A DNA stretch of 64,000 bases from Phragmitibacter flavus (GTDB lineage: Bacteria; Verrucomicrobiota; Verrucomicrobiia; Verrucomicrobiales; Verrucomicrobiaceae), in contig NZ_VAUV01000008.1 in the NCBI RefSeq assembly GCF_005780165.1, positions 284,256 to 348,255 of the forward strand, read 5' to 3'. Positions 1-8,578 of this stretch are shown piece by piece. Position numbers and translations under genes: made by a program. The notes below the pieces were generated by a model. The model saw only the letters and a list, made by a program, of their open reading frames with translations, was not told where the DNA came from and did no database searches. Position 1 is the stretch's first letter; the number at the start of each line of letters is the position of its first letter.

Positions 1-137
1 AGCACCGCCATCGGCACCGCCAGCATCATGAGCGCCTGCAACGGCACCTCCCCACCAAGCCATCCCCAGCCCAGCCACTGGATACCTACCAGCAAAGCCG
101 CTAAAACAAACCAGGCCCCCTTCATACCACTCTTCAT
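1..137 (-). CDS. Partial membrane protein, N-terminal fragment
   Basis: The first 45 codons of a minus-strand gene that runs off the left edge. The start at 137 is preceded by an AAGGGAG ribosome-binding site 7 bases upstream, which supports this frame. The visible part begins MKSGMKGAWFVLAALLVGIQ and continues with a second hydrophobic run (LQALMMLAVPMAV), so it looks like the first two membrane segments of an integral membrane protein. The family cannot be identified from so short a piece. It lies downstream of the arg operon on the same strand, after a 251-base gap. Confidence 0.6.
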   Translation of the reverse strand, partial: MKSGMKGAWFVLAALLVGIQWLGWGWLGGEVPLQALMMLAVPMAV

Positions 138-388
138 AAAACACTCCCTTCATGCTGACAACCCCCAAACACCGGGCGGCGGAATTCCCGCGTGACCGTT
201 TTTATACGATCATTGATTCCCCCAGGGTCTGTGCGAATCCTACTGGAAATGATCCATCCCCACACCACGACTCTCACCAAGTTGCTGGCACAGTTGCGCC
301 GTCGTTTGGTTCGATGTTTCAACCCCAAGACGTATTGCTCTGAATTGATGTCGGTCACATGGAACGGCACCACTCCCAGGGCCTTATC
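138..388. other. Intergenic gap, no gene seen
   Basis: A gap between the end of argB and the start of the left-edge membrane gene. The minus-strand open frame inside it (134-373) has no family signature, no ribosome-binding site and overlaps the neighbour's start, so I regard it as chance. No hairpin followed by a T tract is evident. Confidence 0.4.
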
Positions 389-1285
389 CTAGAGCACGAT
401 TTCGGTCCCGATTCCTTTGTCGGTAAAGATCTCCAGCACAACAGAATGGGGAATGCGACCGTCGATCATGTGAACTTTTCCGACCCCGCCGCGCAGGGCA
501 TCGAGCGCACTATCGACCTTGGGGATCATCCCGCCTGAGATGATGCCTTCGCGTTTCAACTGGCCGACAAAGTCGGTGTTTAGCGTTGGGATCAAAGTGC
601 CGTTGTCTTTCGGATCACGCATCACCCCCAGCACGTCGCTGAGGAAAATCAGTTTGTGTGCCTTCAGCTTCTTCGCCAAGGCACAGGCCGCGATGTCGGC
701 ATTGACGTTCAGTGTGTTGGCCGATCCCACTTCACGGGCCACTGGAGAAACCACCGGAACCACTTCCCCCGCGACGGCCAGTTCGACCACCTCGGTGTTG
801 CAGTCGACCACCTCACCAACAAAGCCGACGTCGTGCTCTTCGCCTGTTGCTGGGTCCGTGGCGAGCATGCGTTTGCCTTGAAAAACGCTGGTGCCCGCCA
901 ATCCCAAAGCACGGCCCCCAAGAAATTTGATGCGCTTCACCAGGTCCGGATTGATCACCCGCGCCAGCGTCTCCTCGACAATGCTGATCGTCTCCGCATC
1001 CGTCACCCGCATCCCGGCGATGAACTTTGCCTCCAGTCCGGCATCTTTCATGGCTTTGTTGATGGCCTTGCCACCCCCATGCACCAGCACCGGATTGATC
1101 CCCACCGCCTCAAGAAACACGATGTCGCGCAGCAGGCTCTCCACCAGCGACTGCTCCTCCATGGCACTGCCGCCGACCTTGATCAAAAAGGTCTGGCCAC
1201 GAAAATTTTGGATGTAGGGCAACGCTTCTAGGAAGACGTCGGCTTTGCGAATGTGGGAGTCGAGATTCAATGGAGTATTGGTCAA
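389..1285 (-). CDS. argB: Acetylglutamate kinase
   Basis: Second step of the acetylated arginine pathway: phosphorylates N-acetylglutamate with ATP in the cytoplasm. The 298 residues show the amino-acid-kinase fold landmarks: IKVGGSAM near 35-42 (phosphate-binding Lys), LVHGGGKAIN near 67-76, NVNADIAA near 195, LSDVLGV near 216 and SGGMIPKVDSA near 252. An N-terminal helix (KADVFLEALPYIQNF) before the kinase core and the C-terminal GTEIV are features known from arginine-inhibited hexameric forms, so feedback inhibition by arginine is likely (inference). Last gene of argC-argJ-argB, 11 bases after argJ. Confidence 0.97.
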   Translation of the reverse strand: MTNTPLNLDSHIRKADVFLEALPYIQNFRGQTFLIKVGGSAMEEQSLVESLLRDIVFLEAVGINPVLVHGGGKAINKAMKDAGLEAKFIAGMRVTDAETISIVEETLARVINPDLVKRIKFLGGRALGLAGTSVFQGKRMLATDPATGEEHDVGFVGEVVDCNTEVVELAVAGEVVPVVSPVAREVGSANTLNVNADIAACALAKKLKAHKLIFLSDVLGVMRDPKDNGTLIPTLNTDFVGQLKREGIISGGMIPKVDSALDALRGGVGKVHMIDGRIPHSVVLEIFTDKGIGTEIVL

Positions 1286-1296
1286 AGAATTTTGGA

Positions 1297-2577
1297 TCAG
1301 ACGAGTCCCGTCTGCCGTTTTGCAAATACCGCCGCCGAGTATTCTGCCGCATTAAAATCGACAAACTCCTCGCTGAGATCGGTGGTGAACACGTGATAGT
1401 TCGCGCTTCCCAAATTGAGATCAATGGTCACGGCAAACTCCGGCTGCTGGGTGACTTTCTCCAGTTCCCGCACCGGCGTGGTGCTGGCAAGCCCATTCTT
1501 CGCAGCGATCAGTCCGCCAAAATAAATGTCGATGAACTCTTCCCGGATGCGGGCACCTGAATAACCCACCGCATGAATCACCCGGCCCCAGTTGGGATCG
1601 CCACCATGCCACGAGCATTTCACCAGCAACGACTTGGCCACCGTTTCCGCCACCTTCTTGGCGTCCTGATAGGTGCGGGCGTTCTGCACGCGGATTTCGA
1701 CAAACTTGGTTACTCGCTCGCCGTCGCGGACCATCATCTTGGCCAGCTCACGCATCACATGACGCAGCGCTGCACGAAAGATCGGGGTGCAGGCCGAACG
1801 ACTCTTGATCACCGGAGCCTCGCTGGCACCGTTGCTCATCACGATCACCGTGTCGTTGGTGCTGGTATCGCCATCAATGGTGATGCGGTTGAAACTTTGC
1901 TCCACCGCCGCCAACGTCGCGCGCTTCAGTTCAGCGGGATCAACCTTGGCATCGGTCGTGATGACGCACAGCATTGTCGCCATGTTGGGACAGATCATGC
2001 CCGCGCCTTTGGCAATGCCGCCAATGCGAAACGTCGCCCCCTCACACTCCACTTCCACCGCATAAGTCTTCGGTTTGGTGTCGCTGGTCATGATGGCCGC
2101 CGCCGCCGCATCCGATCCATCTGCACTGATCGCCAGCGCCAGCTCGGGAATGCGAGGAAGAATCCGCCCCATCGGCATGGTCATGCCAATGATTCCTGTT
2201 GAACACGCCAGCACCTGCCGCATCCTCACGCCCAACTCTTCGGCTACCGCTTTCGTTGTGGCTTTGGTGTCCGCAATCCCCTGATGGCCCGTGCAGGCAT
2301 TGGCATTGCCACTGTTGGCCACCACAGCACGAATGTCGCCCGTTTTGATGTGCTGTTGCGAAACCCGCACCGGGGCAGCCTTGACCCGGTTCGTCGTAAA
2401 ACAACCCTCGGTCGCCGTTGGCAGATCCGATACCACCAGCGCGAGATCGAGACGCGTCGCGTCGGGATTTTTGATGCCACACGAAATCGCCCCCGCACGA
2501 AAACCATAAGCCGCCGTTACTCCACCAGGGATGTCCTTGAAGACCAGTTCCGTTTCCTGTGATGCCAGCTTGCTCAT
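1297..2577 (-). CDS. argJ: Bifunctional glutamate N-acetyltransferase / ornithine acetyltransferase
   Basis: Recycles the acetyl group from N-acetylornithine to glutamate, and in bifunctional forms also makes N-acetylglutamate from acetyl-CoA. The 426 residues are normal for the family. The self-cleavage site is visible as the PNMATML motif (the Thr becomes the N-terminal nucleophile of the beta chain), preceded by KGAGMIC; NRITIDGDTSTND and the DPNWGRV segment are also typical. The C-terminus is slightly longer than usual, with about a dozen residues after the NAAEYS equivalent of the common INADYR ending. Middle gene of the minus-strand arg operon. Confidence 0.97.
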   Translation of the reverse strand: MSKLASQETELVFKDIPGGVTAAYGFRAGAISCGIKNPDATRLDLALVVSDLPTATEGCFTTNRVKAAPVRVSQQHIKTGDIRAVVANSGNANACTGHQGIADTKATTKAVAEELGVRMRQVLACSTGIIGMTMPMGRILPRIPELALAISADGSDAAAAAIMTSDTKPKTYAVEVECEGATFRIGGIAKGAGMICPNMATMLCVITTDAKVDPAELKRATLAAVEQSFNRITIDGDTSTNDTVIVMSNGASEAPVIKSRSACTPIFRAALRHVMRELAKMMVRDGERVTKFVEIRVQNARTYQDAKKVAETVAKSLLVKCSWHGGDPNWGRVIHAVGYSGARIREEFIDIYFGGLIAAKNGLASTTPVRELEKVTQQPEFAVTIDLNLGSANYHVFTTDLSEEFVDFNAAEYSAAVFAKRQTGLV

Positions 2578-2610
2578 GATAAAATTGCTCCTGAAATGCC
2601 GCGCGGCAGG

Positions 2611-3660
2611 TTATCCAAGCACCAAACCTGTAGTTTCCGGAAAACCATGGGCAAGGTTAAAATTCTGCACCGCCTGTCCAGACGCGCCTTTGATCAAATT
2701 GTCCTCCGCGCTCATCAAAATGAGCTGCCCGGCGCGCTCATCGAACGACCAGCCGACATCAATAAAATTGGTGCCCGTGACGTTCTTGGTGTCAGGACAT
2801 TGATTGGTCCCGAGCAACCGCACAAACGGCCTGCCTGCATAAGTGCCACGCAATGTCTTCTCCACATCACCCGCCGTGATGCCCTCGCGCAGTGCTGCAA
2901 AAATCGTCGTGCAAATACCCTGATTCACCGGAACCAGATGCGGCACGAAAGATATCCGCACATGTCGTCCGGCAGCGCGATCCAGTTCCTGGCCGACCTC
3001 ACTCAAATGACGATGTTTCGGCACCCCATAACTGCGCACGCTCTCGTTGCATTCGCAAAACAAAAACGGCACGCTCTCCTTGCGCCCGGCTCCGCTCACG
3101 CCGCTCATGCTGGCGACGGAAATCGGACTGTTCTCCAACAGATCCGCCCGCAACAAAGGCACCAGCGGCACCAGCATGCTGGTCGGATAACACCCCGGAC
3201 ACGCCAGCAACTGAGCACCGGCAATCGACTCTCCGTTCAACTCGGGCAATGCATAAACCGCTTGCGACAGCAGTTCAGGAGCCGGATGAGGATGCCCATA
3301 AAATGCTTCGTATAGCGCGGCATTACGCAACCGGAAATCCGCGCTCAGGTCAATCACCTGAATGCCCGCATTCAACAACGGAGCTGCAAATTCATGCGCC
3401 AATCCGTGAGGCAACGCCAAAAACGCCGTTTGCGTTCCCGCCGCTTTGAGAGCCGCGATGTCGGGAGCGACAAAAGTCAGCGAATCCGCATTGGCCACCC
3501 CGCGCCAGCGAGGAAACTCCGCCACCAGAGGCTTGCCCGCGTGCGCCCGCGATGTCACTGCCACGATTTCCGCCTGCGGATGCAACAGCAACAAACGCAA
3601 CAATTCCCTTCCAGAATAACCACTGGCTCCGACGACGGCGACTTTAACTTTGGTAGACAT
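2611..3660 (-). CDS. argC: N-acetyl-gamma-glutamyl-phosphate reductase
   Basis: Third step of arginine synthesis: NADPH-dependent reduction of N-acetylglutamyl phosphate. The start chosen is the ATG at 3660 (MSTKVKVAVVGASG); an open frame continues 14 codons upstream but the Rossmann motif GASGYSGRELLRLL should sit near the N-terminus. The catalytic Cys is in ACPGCYPTS near residue 155 and KHRHLSE carries the conserved His. About 349 residues, normal length. First gene of argC-argJ-argB; the 33-base spacing to argJ suggests one transcript. Confidence 0.96.
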   Translation of the reverse strand: MSTKVKVAVVGASGYSGRELLRLLLLHPQAEIVAVTSRAHAGKPLVAEFPRWRGVANADSLTFVAPDIAALKAAGTQTAFLALPHGLAHEFAAPLLNAGIQVIDLSADFRLRNAALYEAFYGHPHPAPELLSQAVYALPELNGESIAGAQLLACPGCYPTSMLVPLVPLLRADLLENSPISVASMSGVSGAGRKESVPFLFCECNESVRSYGVPKHRHLSEVGQELDRAAGRHVRISFVPHLVPVNQGICTTIFAALREGITAGDVEKTLRGTYAGRPFVRLLGTNQCPDTKNVTGTNFIDVGWSFDERAGQLILMSAEDNLIKGASGQAVQNFNLAHGFPETTGLVLG

Positions 3661-3839
3661 GAAAGCGAGCCGTGAAGATGCTGCGATGCGCCTTTCGCGC
3701 AAGATGATTTGCGGTGCTTTGTGCTCACTGACTACTTAAGGCACCAAACATTCAGCCCTTAAACTCTAATCTGAGCCCGATGCCATCCGGGCACGGGCTT
3801 CCACCACTTCAATGAACGCTGACTTTGATCCGATTATCC

Positions 3840-4478
3840 TCAGATGCCAGGAGCTGGCAAAGCCGCACCCTCAGGCGCTTCATGATCCGTGGGAGGCTGC
3901 ACCTCGGCATGCGGTTGCACATTGGGAACCGAGGGTCCGCGTGCCTGCGCAAACTTGATCTTCGAACGCAATAGCAAGGTGCCCATGAAAAAATCCGCGA
4001 GAGGGAACACCACGTTGAAATTTTTGTGCATGTAACGGTGATGCAACAAATGGTGACCATTGAGGCGGAAGAAAATGCCTGAACGCTCAATGTGGCGTTT
4101 GCGGGGAAGGTGCATGCACCAGTGAATGTATTCGTAAACGACGTAGTAGCCGGTCACCGCCGTCAATGATCCGGCAAGAATCGCCCACTGACCCGCCAAC
4201 AACGCCACCGGCAGCATCGGAATCTGCGCCAGCATGATCAAGACCGGACCATTCCACCAGGCCATCGGGATGGTTTCCTTATCCGACTCCTTTACCAAAT
4301 GATAAGTGTGATCCGCCTTGAAAACCTTGTGATGCACCACGGCATGCGCACGAAAAGCATAATCAAACTTGCCAACTGGCTTGTGCATCACAAAACGATG
4401 AATCGCCCATTCAAAAAAAGAAGTCATCACCACCGAAATGGCGAATCCGACTGCGGACCAAAATAAGAAAGATTGCAT
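3840..4478 (-). CDS. Sterol desaturase / fatty acid hydroxylase family membrane protein
   Basis: A 212-residue membrane protein with the histidine clusters that bind a di-iron centre in the fatty acid hydroxylase superfamily: HRFVMH near 27-32, AHAVVHH near 45-51, EYIHWCMH near 116-123 and NGHHLLHHRYMH near 138-150. Hydrophobic segments at about 4-22 and 78-115 fit a protein embedded in the inner membrane. The substrate cannot be told; related small hydroxylases act on carotenoids, sterols or acyl chains. The last 30 residues are a Pro/Ala-rich tail outside the core. It stands alone, with 137 bases to argC. Confidence 0.85.
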   Translation of the reverse strand: MQSFLFWSAVGFAISVVMTSFFEWAIHRFVMHKPVGKFDYAFRAHAVVHHKVFKADHTYHLVKESDKETIPMAWWNGPVLIMLAQIPMLPVALLAGQWAILAGSLTAVTGYYVVYEYIHWCMHLPRKRHIERSGIFFRLNGHHLLHHRYMHKNFNVVFPLADFFMGTLLLRSKIKFAQARGPSVPNVQPHAEVQPPTDHEAPEGAALPAPGI

Positions 4479-4712
4479 GTGGAGTCAGTAACTGTATCTG
4501 GGCTCCAACAGGGATTTGCCCGCCGGAGGAGCGCAAAAGTTACCCTCCATTTCGCGATTTGGCAACAGGAATCACTAGCCAGTCGGCGCGTGCGATGGTC
4601 AACATTGTGACATATTTGTCTCCACCCCGACAAAGCCGCTCTTCCAGCCTCGTTGTATGTAGGCTGGACGTGAGGCCCCTTCTACAAGTAAAATCCGTCA
4701 CCCGCTTCCCAT

Positions 4713-6101
4713 ATGACCGCTCCTGCCTCCTCATCTCGTCGCGACTTTCTGCGCGCGTCCGTTCTCGCCTCCGCCGTGTTCGGCTCGGAAGCCGCGCTGG
4801 TCGCCAACGACAGCCGGAAAGCGGACGGCAACTCGGGCAAGGCGCGTAACGTCATTTTCATGGTCAGTGACGGCATGAATCACGGTGCCCTCACCCTTGC
4901 CAAAAATTACCGGTCCCTCTTCGAACAAAAATCCACCCACTGGACCCAGCTTTATCGCGAACGCCCCATCGTTCGTGCCTTGATGGAAACCTTCTCGGCC
5001 AACAGCATCGTCACCGATTCCGCCGCCGCCGCCAGTGCTTGGGGTGCAGGGCATCGCGTTCAGAACGGCAAGATCAACGTGCTGCACGACGGACGCCACG
5101 CCACTCCGCTGCATCAGGTTCTGCAAAAAGCTGGCTTCAAAACCGGCCTGGTCAGCACCGCCACCATCACCCACGCCACCCCCGCCGGTTTCGCCGCCAA
5201 TGCCGAAAGCCGCGCCAGTGAAGAAATCATCGCCACCCAATACCTCGACCGACGAGTCGACGTCCTGCTCGGAGGCGGTCAAAAATTTTTCAGCCCCCAG
5301 CTCTGTCAATGGTATCGCGACGCCGGTTATGATCTGGTGCAAAATCGCGACGCCCTGCTCAAACTGCCCGCTGGCAAAACCGACCGGCTGCTCGGCCTGT
5401 TCAGCGACAGCCACATTCCCTTCACCATCGACCGCAACCACGACGCCAAGCTCGCCGCCGAGGTCCCCACCCTCGCAGAACTTACCCAAGTCGCCCTCAA
5501 CCGCCTCGCCCCTTCGGCCAATGGCTTTTTTCTCTTGGTTGAAGGTGCCCGCATCGACCACGCCGGACACCACAACGACGCTGCCGCCTCGATCCACGAC
5601 CAGCTCGCGTTTGATGACGCCATCTGCACCGTCGTTGAATTCATCGACAAACATCCCGACACCCTGCTCATCATCACCACCGACCACGGCTGCGGCGGCA
5701 TTCAGATGAACGGCGTCAACCCGACCGACAAACAAGCCATGAACCCTGGCGTCTACTCTGCCAGCAACGCCGCCTTCGAGCGCATCCGCGGTTTCAAACA
5801 TTCCTTCGAGTGGATGAAACAACAAGGCGTCGATGGACTCAGCGGCCCCCGACTCGGGGACACCCTCCATCAACACACCGGCATCAGGTTCGACGAAAAA
5901 GATCTCAAGGAGCTCCAGGGCCTCAAGCTTTCCGTCGCCCCCGTGTTTCAAAAATACCACGGCATCGGCTGGACCAGCGGCAACCACACCGGAGAACTCG
6001 TCGAATTTTGCGCCCTCGGACCCGGCTCCCAACACTTTCCCGCCTACATGGAAAACCGTGAAATCCACGATCTTGTTCTCAAGGCCATGGCTCTCGCTTA
6101 G
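4713..6101 (+). CDS. Alkaline phosphatase, Tat-exported
   Basis: Periplasmic phosphomonoesterase of the classical alkaline phosphatase family (PF00245). The N-terminus carries a twin-arginine signal (SRRDFLRA, residues 8-15) followed by a short Ala-rich stretch. VIFMVSDGMNHG (metal-binding Asp near 53) opens the catalytic domain, the nucleophile is Ser103 in VTDSAAAASAWGAG, and later metal ligands lie in ARIDHAGHHND and TTDHGCGG, with a final His in SGNHTGE. The 462 residues are normal. With pstSCAB 2.5 kb further on, it forms a phosphate-scavenging locus. No clear Pho box was seen upstream. Confidence 0.93.
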   Translation: MTAPASSSRRDFLRASVLASAVFGSEAALVANDSRKADGNSGKARNVIFMVSDGMNHGALTLAKNYRSLFEQKSTHWTQLYRERPIVRALMETFSANSIVTDSAAAASAWGAGHRVQNGKINVLHDGRHATPLHQVLQKAGFKTGLVSTATITHATPAGFAANAESRASEEIIATQYLDRRVDVLLGGGQKFFSPQLCQWYRDAGYDLVQNRDALLKLPAGKTDRLLGLFSDSHIPFTIDRNHDAKLAAEVPTLAELTQVALNRLAPSANGFFLLVEGARIDHAGHHNDAAASIHDQLAFDDAICTVVEFIDKHPDTLLIITTDHGCGGIQMNGVNPTDKQAMNPGVYSASNAAFERIRGFKHSFEWMKQQGVDGLSGPRLGDTLHQHTGIRFDEKDLKELQGLKLSVAPVFQKYHGIGWTSGNHTGELVEFCALGPGSQHFPAYMENREIHDLVLKAMALA

Positions 6102-6155
6102 ATTTGCATAAGGAAAGGCGGTCTCCAGCCCGCCTCCCAAGACGCCCAACCTCTG

Positions 6156-6443
6156 ATGAACCCCAAAGACGATCCTGCATCACCACAACACACGTGGAAG
6201 ATGGGTCGCGTTGTGCTCCAACGCGAAACCGCGCATCGCGGCGGCAAAACCGTCATCGTCATCAAAGACTTCGCCACTCACCTCCCTTTGTCAGTCATTG
6301 AAACCATCGCCAAACGCGTCCGCTCTGCCTGTGGTTGCGGAGGCACCGTGCGCGATAAACGCATCGAAATTCAGGGCGACCAAGCCGCCAAAATTCGCAC
6401 CGTTCTCGAAGCCGAAGGTTTCGAAGTGCGGGGGGTGAAGTGA
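6156..6443 (+). CDS. SUI1/eIF1-like translation initiation factor (YciH type)
   Basis: A 95-residue protein of the SUI1 fold, the bacterial counterpart of eIF1, thought to influence start-site fidelity by binding the small ribosomal subunit. The diagnostic C-terminal half is present: GGKTVIVIKDF, then SACGCGGTVRDKRIEIQG and a closing RTVLEAEGFEVRG. The N-terminal 25 residues are not conserved. It starts 55 bases after the alkaline phosphatase and may be cotranscribed with it. Function in bacteria is poorly defined, so the family assignment is firmer than the role. Confidence 0.92.
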   Translation: MNPKDDPASPQHTWKMGRVVLQRETAHRGGKTVIVIKDFATHLPLSVIETIAKRVRSACGCGGTVRDKRIEIQGDQAAKIRTVLEAEGFEVRGVK

Positions 6444-6552
6444 TGATTGGCGTCATCGTCTTCCTTGGCCCTACAAAACGATTGAGGAAAACGGTTTCAC
6501 CAGTCGGAGTATTACGATAAGCTTCCAGGGATGACAAACCCTAGGTTTCCAT

Positions 6553-6566
6553 TGTTCTTATGAACA
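6553..6566. promoter_or_regulatory. Perfect inverted repeat upstream of the methyltransferase
   Basis: TGTTC-TTAT-GAACA, a perfect 5-4-5 inverted repeat ending 20 bases before the methyltransferase ATG. The position suits an operator that would limit expression of the restriction-modification pair, but no controller-protein gene is present, so a self-binding methyltransferase or a host regulator would be needed. Such short palindromes also arise by chance. Confidence 0.3.
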
Positions 6567-6586
6567 TATTGCTGTAGCCTTCACCT

Positions 6587-7669
6587 ATGAAATTGCTGAC
6601 CGAATCGCACCCTTTTATTCTAAGCGCTCTCGGCGGTCTTCCCGACCAGATGGTTAAATTTCCCAGGTTCCGGTATATGGGGAGCAAGTTCAAACTATTG
6701 CCTTGGATTCACGAGGTGTTAAGCGACATTCCGTTCGAGTCGGTGACGGATGCATTTTCGGGGTCTGGAGTGGTGTCCTATTTATTCAAGTCCATGCGCA
6801 AGCAGGTGTTCAGCAACGATGCCTTGGCGTTTCCGTCAGTGCTTTCAACGGCAACTATTGCAAACAATACAACTCATTTGACTGAGAATGATCTGGAGGA
6901 ACTGCTCGGTGCAAAAGCGAGGGGGAAAAGCGAGGAATTTATTCGTCAGACTTTCCAAGGGATCTTTTATACAAATGAAGAACTTGTTTTCCTGGATGAT
7001 TTATGGGCGGGGATCCGGTGCATGGACGCCCCAATGAAGCAATCGATTGCGATCGCAGCTATTCTTCGATCTGCTGTTAAACGGCAACCGCGTGGTTTAT
7101 TTACTGTGGCCGGTGATCCCGAGCGTTATAAAGACGGGAGAAGGGATCTCAAACTGACACTGAGAGAACATTTTATTGAGCAGGTTGGGTGCTACAACTC
7201 CGCTGTTTTTAGCAACGGGAAACGCAACACCTCAACATCAGGCGATGTGTTTGATGTCTTAGTGGGTAACGACCTTGTCTACATGGATCCTCCCTATGTT
7301 CCACTAGCTGATGATAACTGTTACATGAAACGCTACCACTTCCTTGAAGGGTTGGCTTGCTACTGGCAGGATAAGGAGATCATGACAACGTCCAAGGTGC
7401 GAAAAATCACCAAACCCTTCACACCATTCGCCTATCGCCACACTGCACTTGATGCTTTTGATCGCTTGTTTAGGAAATTTGCTGACTCTACACTTGTGCT
7501 TTCTTACTCGTCCAATGCATATCCGGACCTCGGCAGCTTGAGAAAGTTGATGCAACGCTACAAATCGTCGGTTGATGTGTTTGAAAAAACACATCGGTAT
7601 CATTTTGGAAACCATGAAGCATCCAAACGCAACTTAGTGCAAGAGTATCTTATCATCGGAACTTCATGA
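6587..7669 (+). CDS. Type II DNA adenine methyltransferase (D12/Dam class)
   Basis: Protective methyltransferase of a type II restriction-modification pair, expected to make N6-methyladenine using S-adenosylmethionine. The order of motifs is that of the alpha (D12/Dam) class: RYMGSKFKLLPWI near 29-41 (motif X), DAFSGSGVVSY near 55-65 (motif I) and DPPY with Asp near 234 (motif IV). The C-terminal YSSNAYPD and YHFGN segments fit too. The 360 residues are a little longer than Dam. Base composition is clearly more A+T-rich than the flanking phosphate genes, a sign of transfer. Overlaps the nuclease by ATGA. The recognition site cannot be deduced. Confidence 0.92.
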   Translation: MKLLTESHPFILSALGGLPDQMVKFPRFRYMGSKFKLLPWIHEVLSDIPFESVTDAFSGSGVVSYLFKSMRKQVFSNDALAFPSVLSTATIANNTTHLTENDLEELLGAKARGKSEEFIRQTFQGIFYTNEELVFLDDLWAGIRCMDAPMKQSIAIAAILRSAVKRQPRGLFTVAGDPERYKDGRRDLKLTLREHFIEQVGCYNSAVFSNGKRNTSTSGDVFDVLVGNDLVYMDPPYVPLADDNCYMKRYHFLEGLACYWQDKEIMTTSKVRKITKPFTPFAYRHTALDAFDRLFRKFADSTLVLSYSSNAYPDLGSLRKLMQRYKSSVDVFEKTHRYHFGNHEASKRNLVQEYLIIGTS

Positions 7670-8502
7670 AACGTTATCGACAGACCTTCGAAGAAATTGT
7701 CGCATCTCTTATTCCCATTGAGGCGTCTTGGCTCGATCCACACGCCGAAGGAGTGATTTTGGCCCTGAAAAATCTGCCGAAAAAACCGACCTATGAAGCT
7801 GCTGATGTAGCGGCCCTGTTGGCGGGGGATTTCGCCACCGCACTCACAACCATCAGGCTATTTTTAGATCTCTCTAAAGATGATTTCACCCACCGTATGA
7901 GGGACGCTATGGGCGAAGGCGGTATCGGGATAAAAAGATATCTATCGGATCCGCCCGCCTACTTAAATGCCCTCGACTCCATGGGTCTTTGCGAAAAGAT
8001 GTCGACACTAATCCATCATCCGCCTCACTGGTCCGATGTATTGGTCGAGCGACTGAAGGGAGGACGTGGCAGTGCCATCAAGGGCCAGACGCGCGGTCGC
8101 GGCATGGAGGATTTTGTAGAAGAAATTGTCAAATCAGTGTTTGTATCCCAAGAAGTCGCCGTGCGACATCGTTTTACTGGCGCCAACGGACGCAGCACGG
8201 AAAAAGCCGATTTTTGCGTGCCCTCAGCAATGGACCCACGCATTCTAATCGAAGTTAAAGCTTACGGCGCTACTGGAAGCAAACAAACAGATGTGTTGGG
8301 CGACATTGCGAGGATTGTAGAAGAAAAAAGACACGATACGGTGCTTTTGTTAGTGACGGATGGTATTACATGGAAGCAACGTCCAAGTGACCTTCGTAAG
8401 CTGATTAGACTACAAAATGAAGGGAAAATACAGAGAATATACACCAAATCGATGTCTGAAGAGTTGCGCGAAGATTTGGAAACGTTAAAAGCGGAAATTT
8501 AA
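7666..8502 (+). CDS. Probable type II restriction endonuclease (PD-(D/E)XK)
   Basis: A 278-residue protein translationally coupled to the adenine methyltransferase, so most likely its partner nuclease. I do not recognise the family by overall sequence. The C-terminal half contains a credible PD-(D/E)XK centre: Asp182 in EKADF, then Glu196 and Lys198 in ILIEVKAYG, preceded by GRGMEDFVEEIV, a helix that often supplies an upstream acidic residue. The N-terminal 130 residues are mostly helical and may hold the site-recognition part. A+T-rich like its partner, and the last gene of the inserted module before pstB, which faces it. Confidence 0.75.
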   Translation: MKRYRQTFEEIVASLIPIEASWLDPHAEGVILALKNLPKKPTYEAADVAALLAGDFATALTTIRLFLDLSKDDFTHRMRDAMGEGGIGIKRYLSDPPAYLNALDSMGLCEKMSTLIHHPPHWSDVLVERLKGGRGSAIKGQTRGRGMEDFVEEIVKSVFVSQEVAVRHRFTGANGRSTEKADFCVPSAMDPRILIEVKAYGATGSKQTDVLGDIARIVEEKRHDTVLLLVTDGITWKQRPSDLRKLIRLQNEGKIQRIYTKSMSEELREDLETLKAEI

Positions 8503-8578
8503 CTCTGCATCAAAGCATCTTTCGGCTTTTTCTATTTCAAAGACGTTGATCTGAGACTTGAGATTGATCTGCTGTGTC

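Noticed and set aside
4731..6149. 472-residue open frame antisense to the alkaline phosphatase
   Set aside because: Composition (Gly, Val, Glu, Asp) is that of a shadow frame; the plus-strand phosphatase is complete with its catalytic residues.
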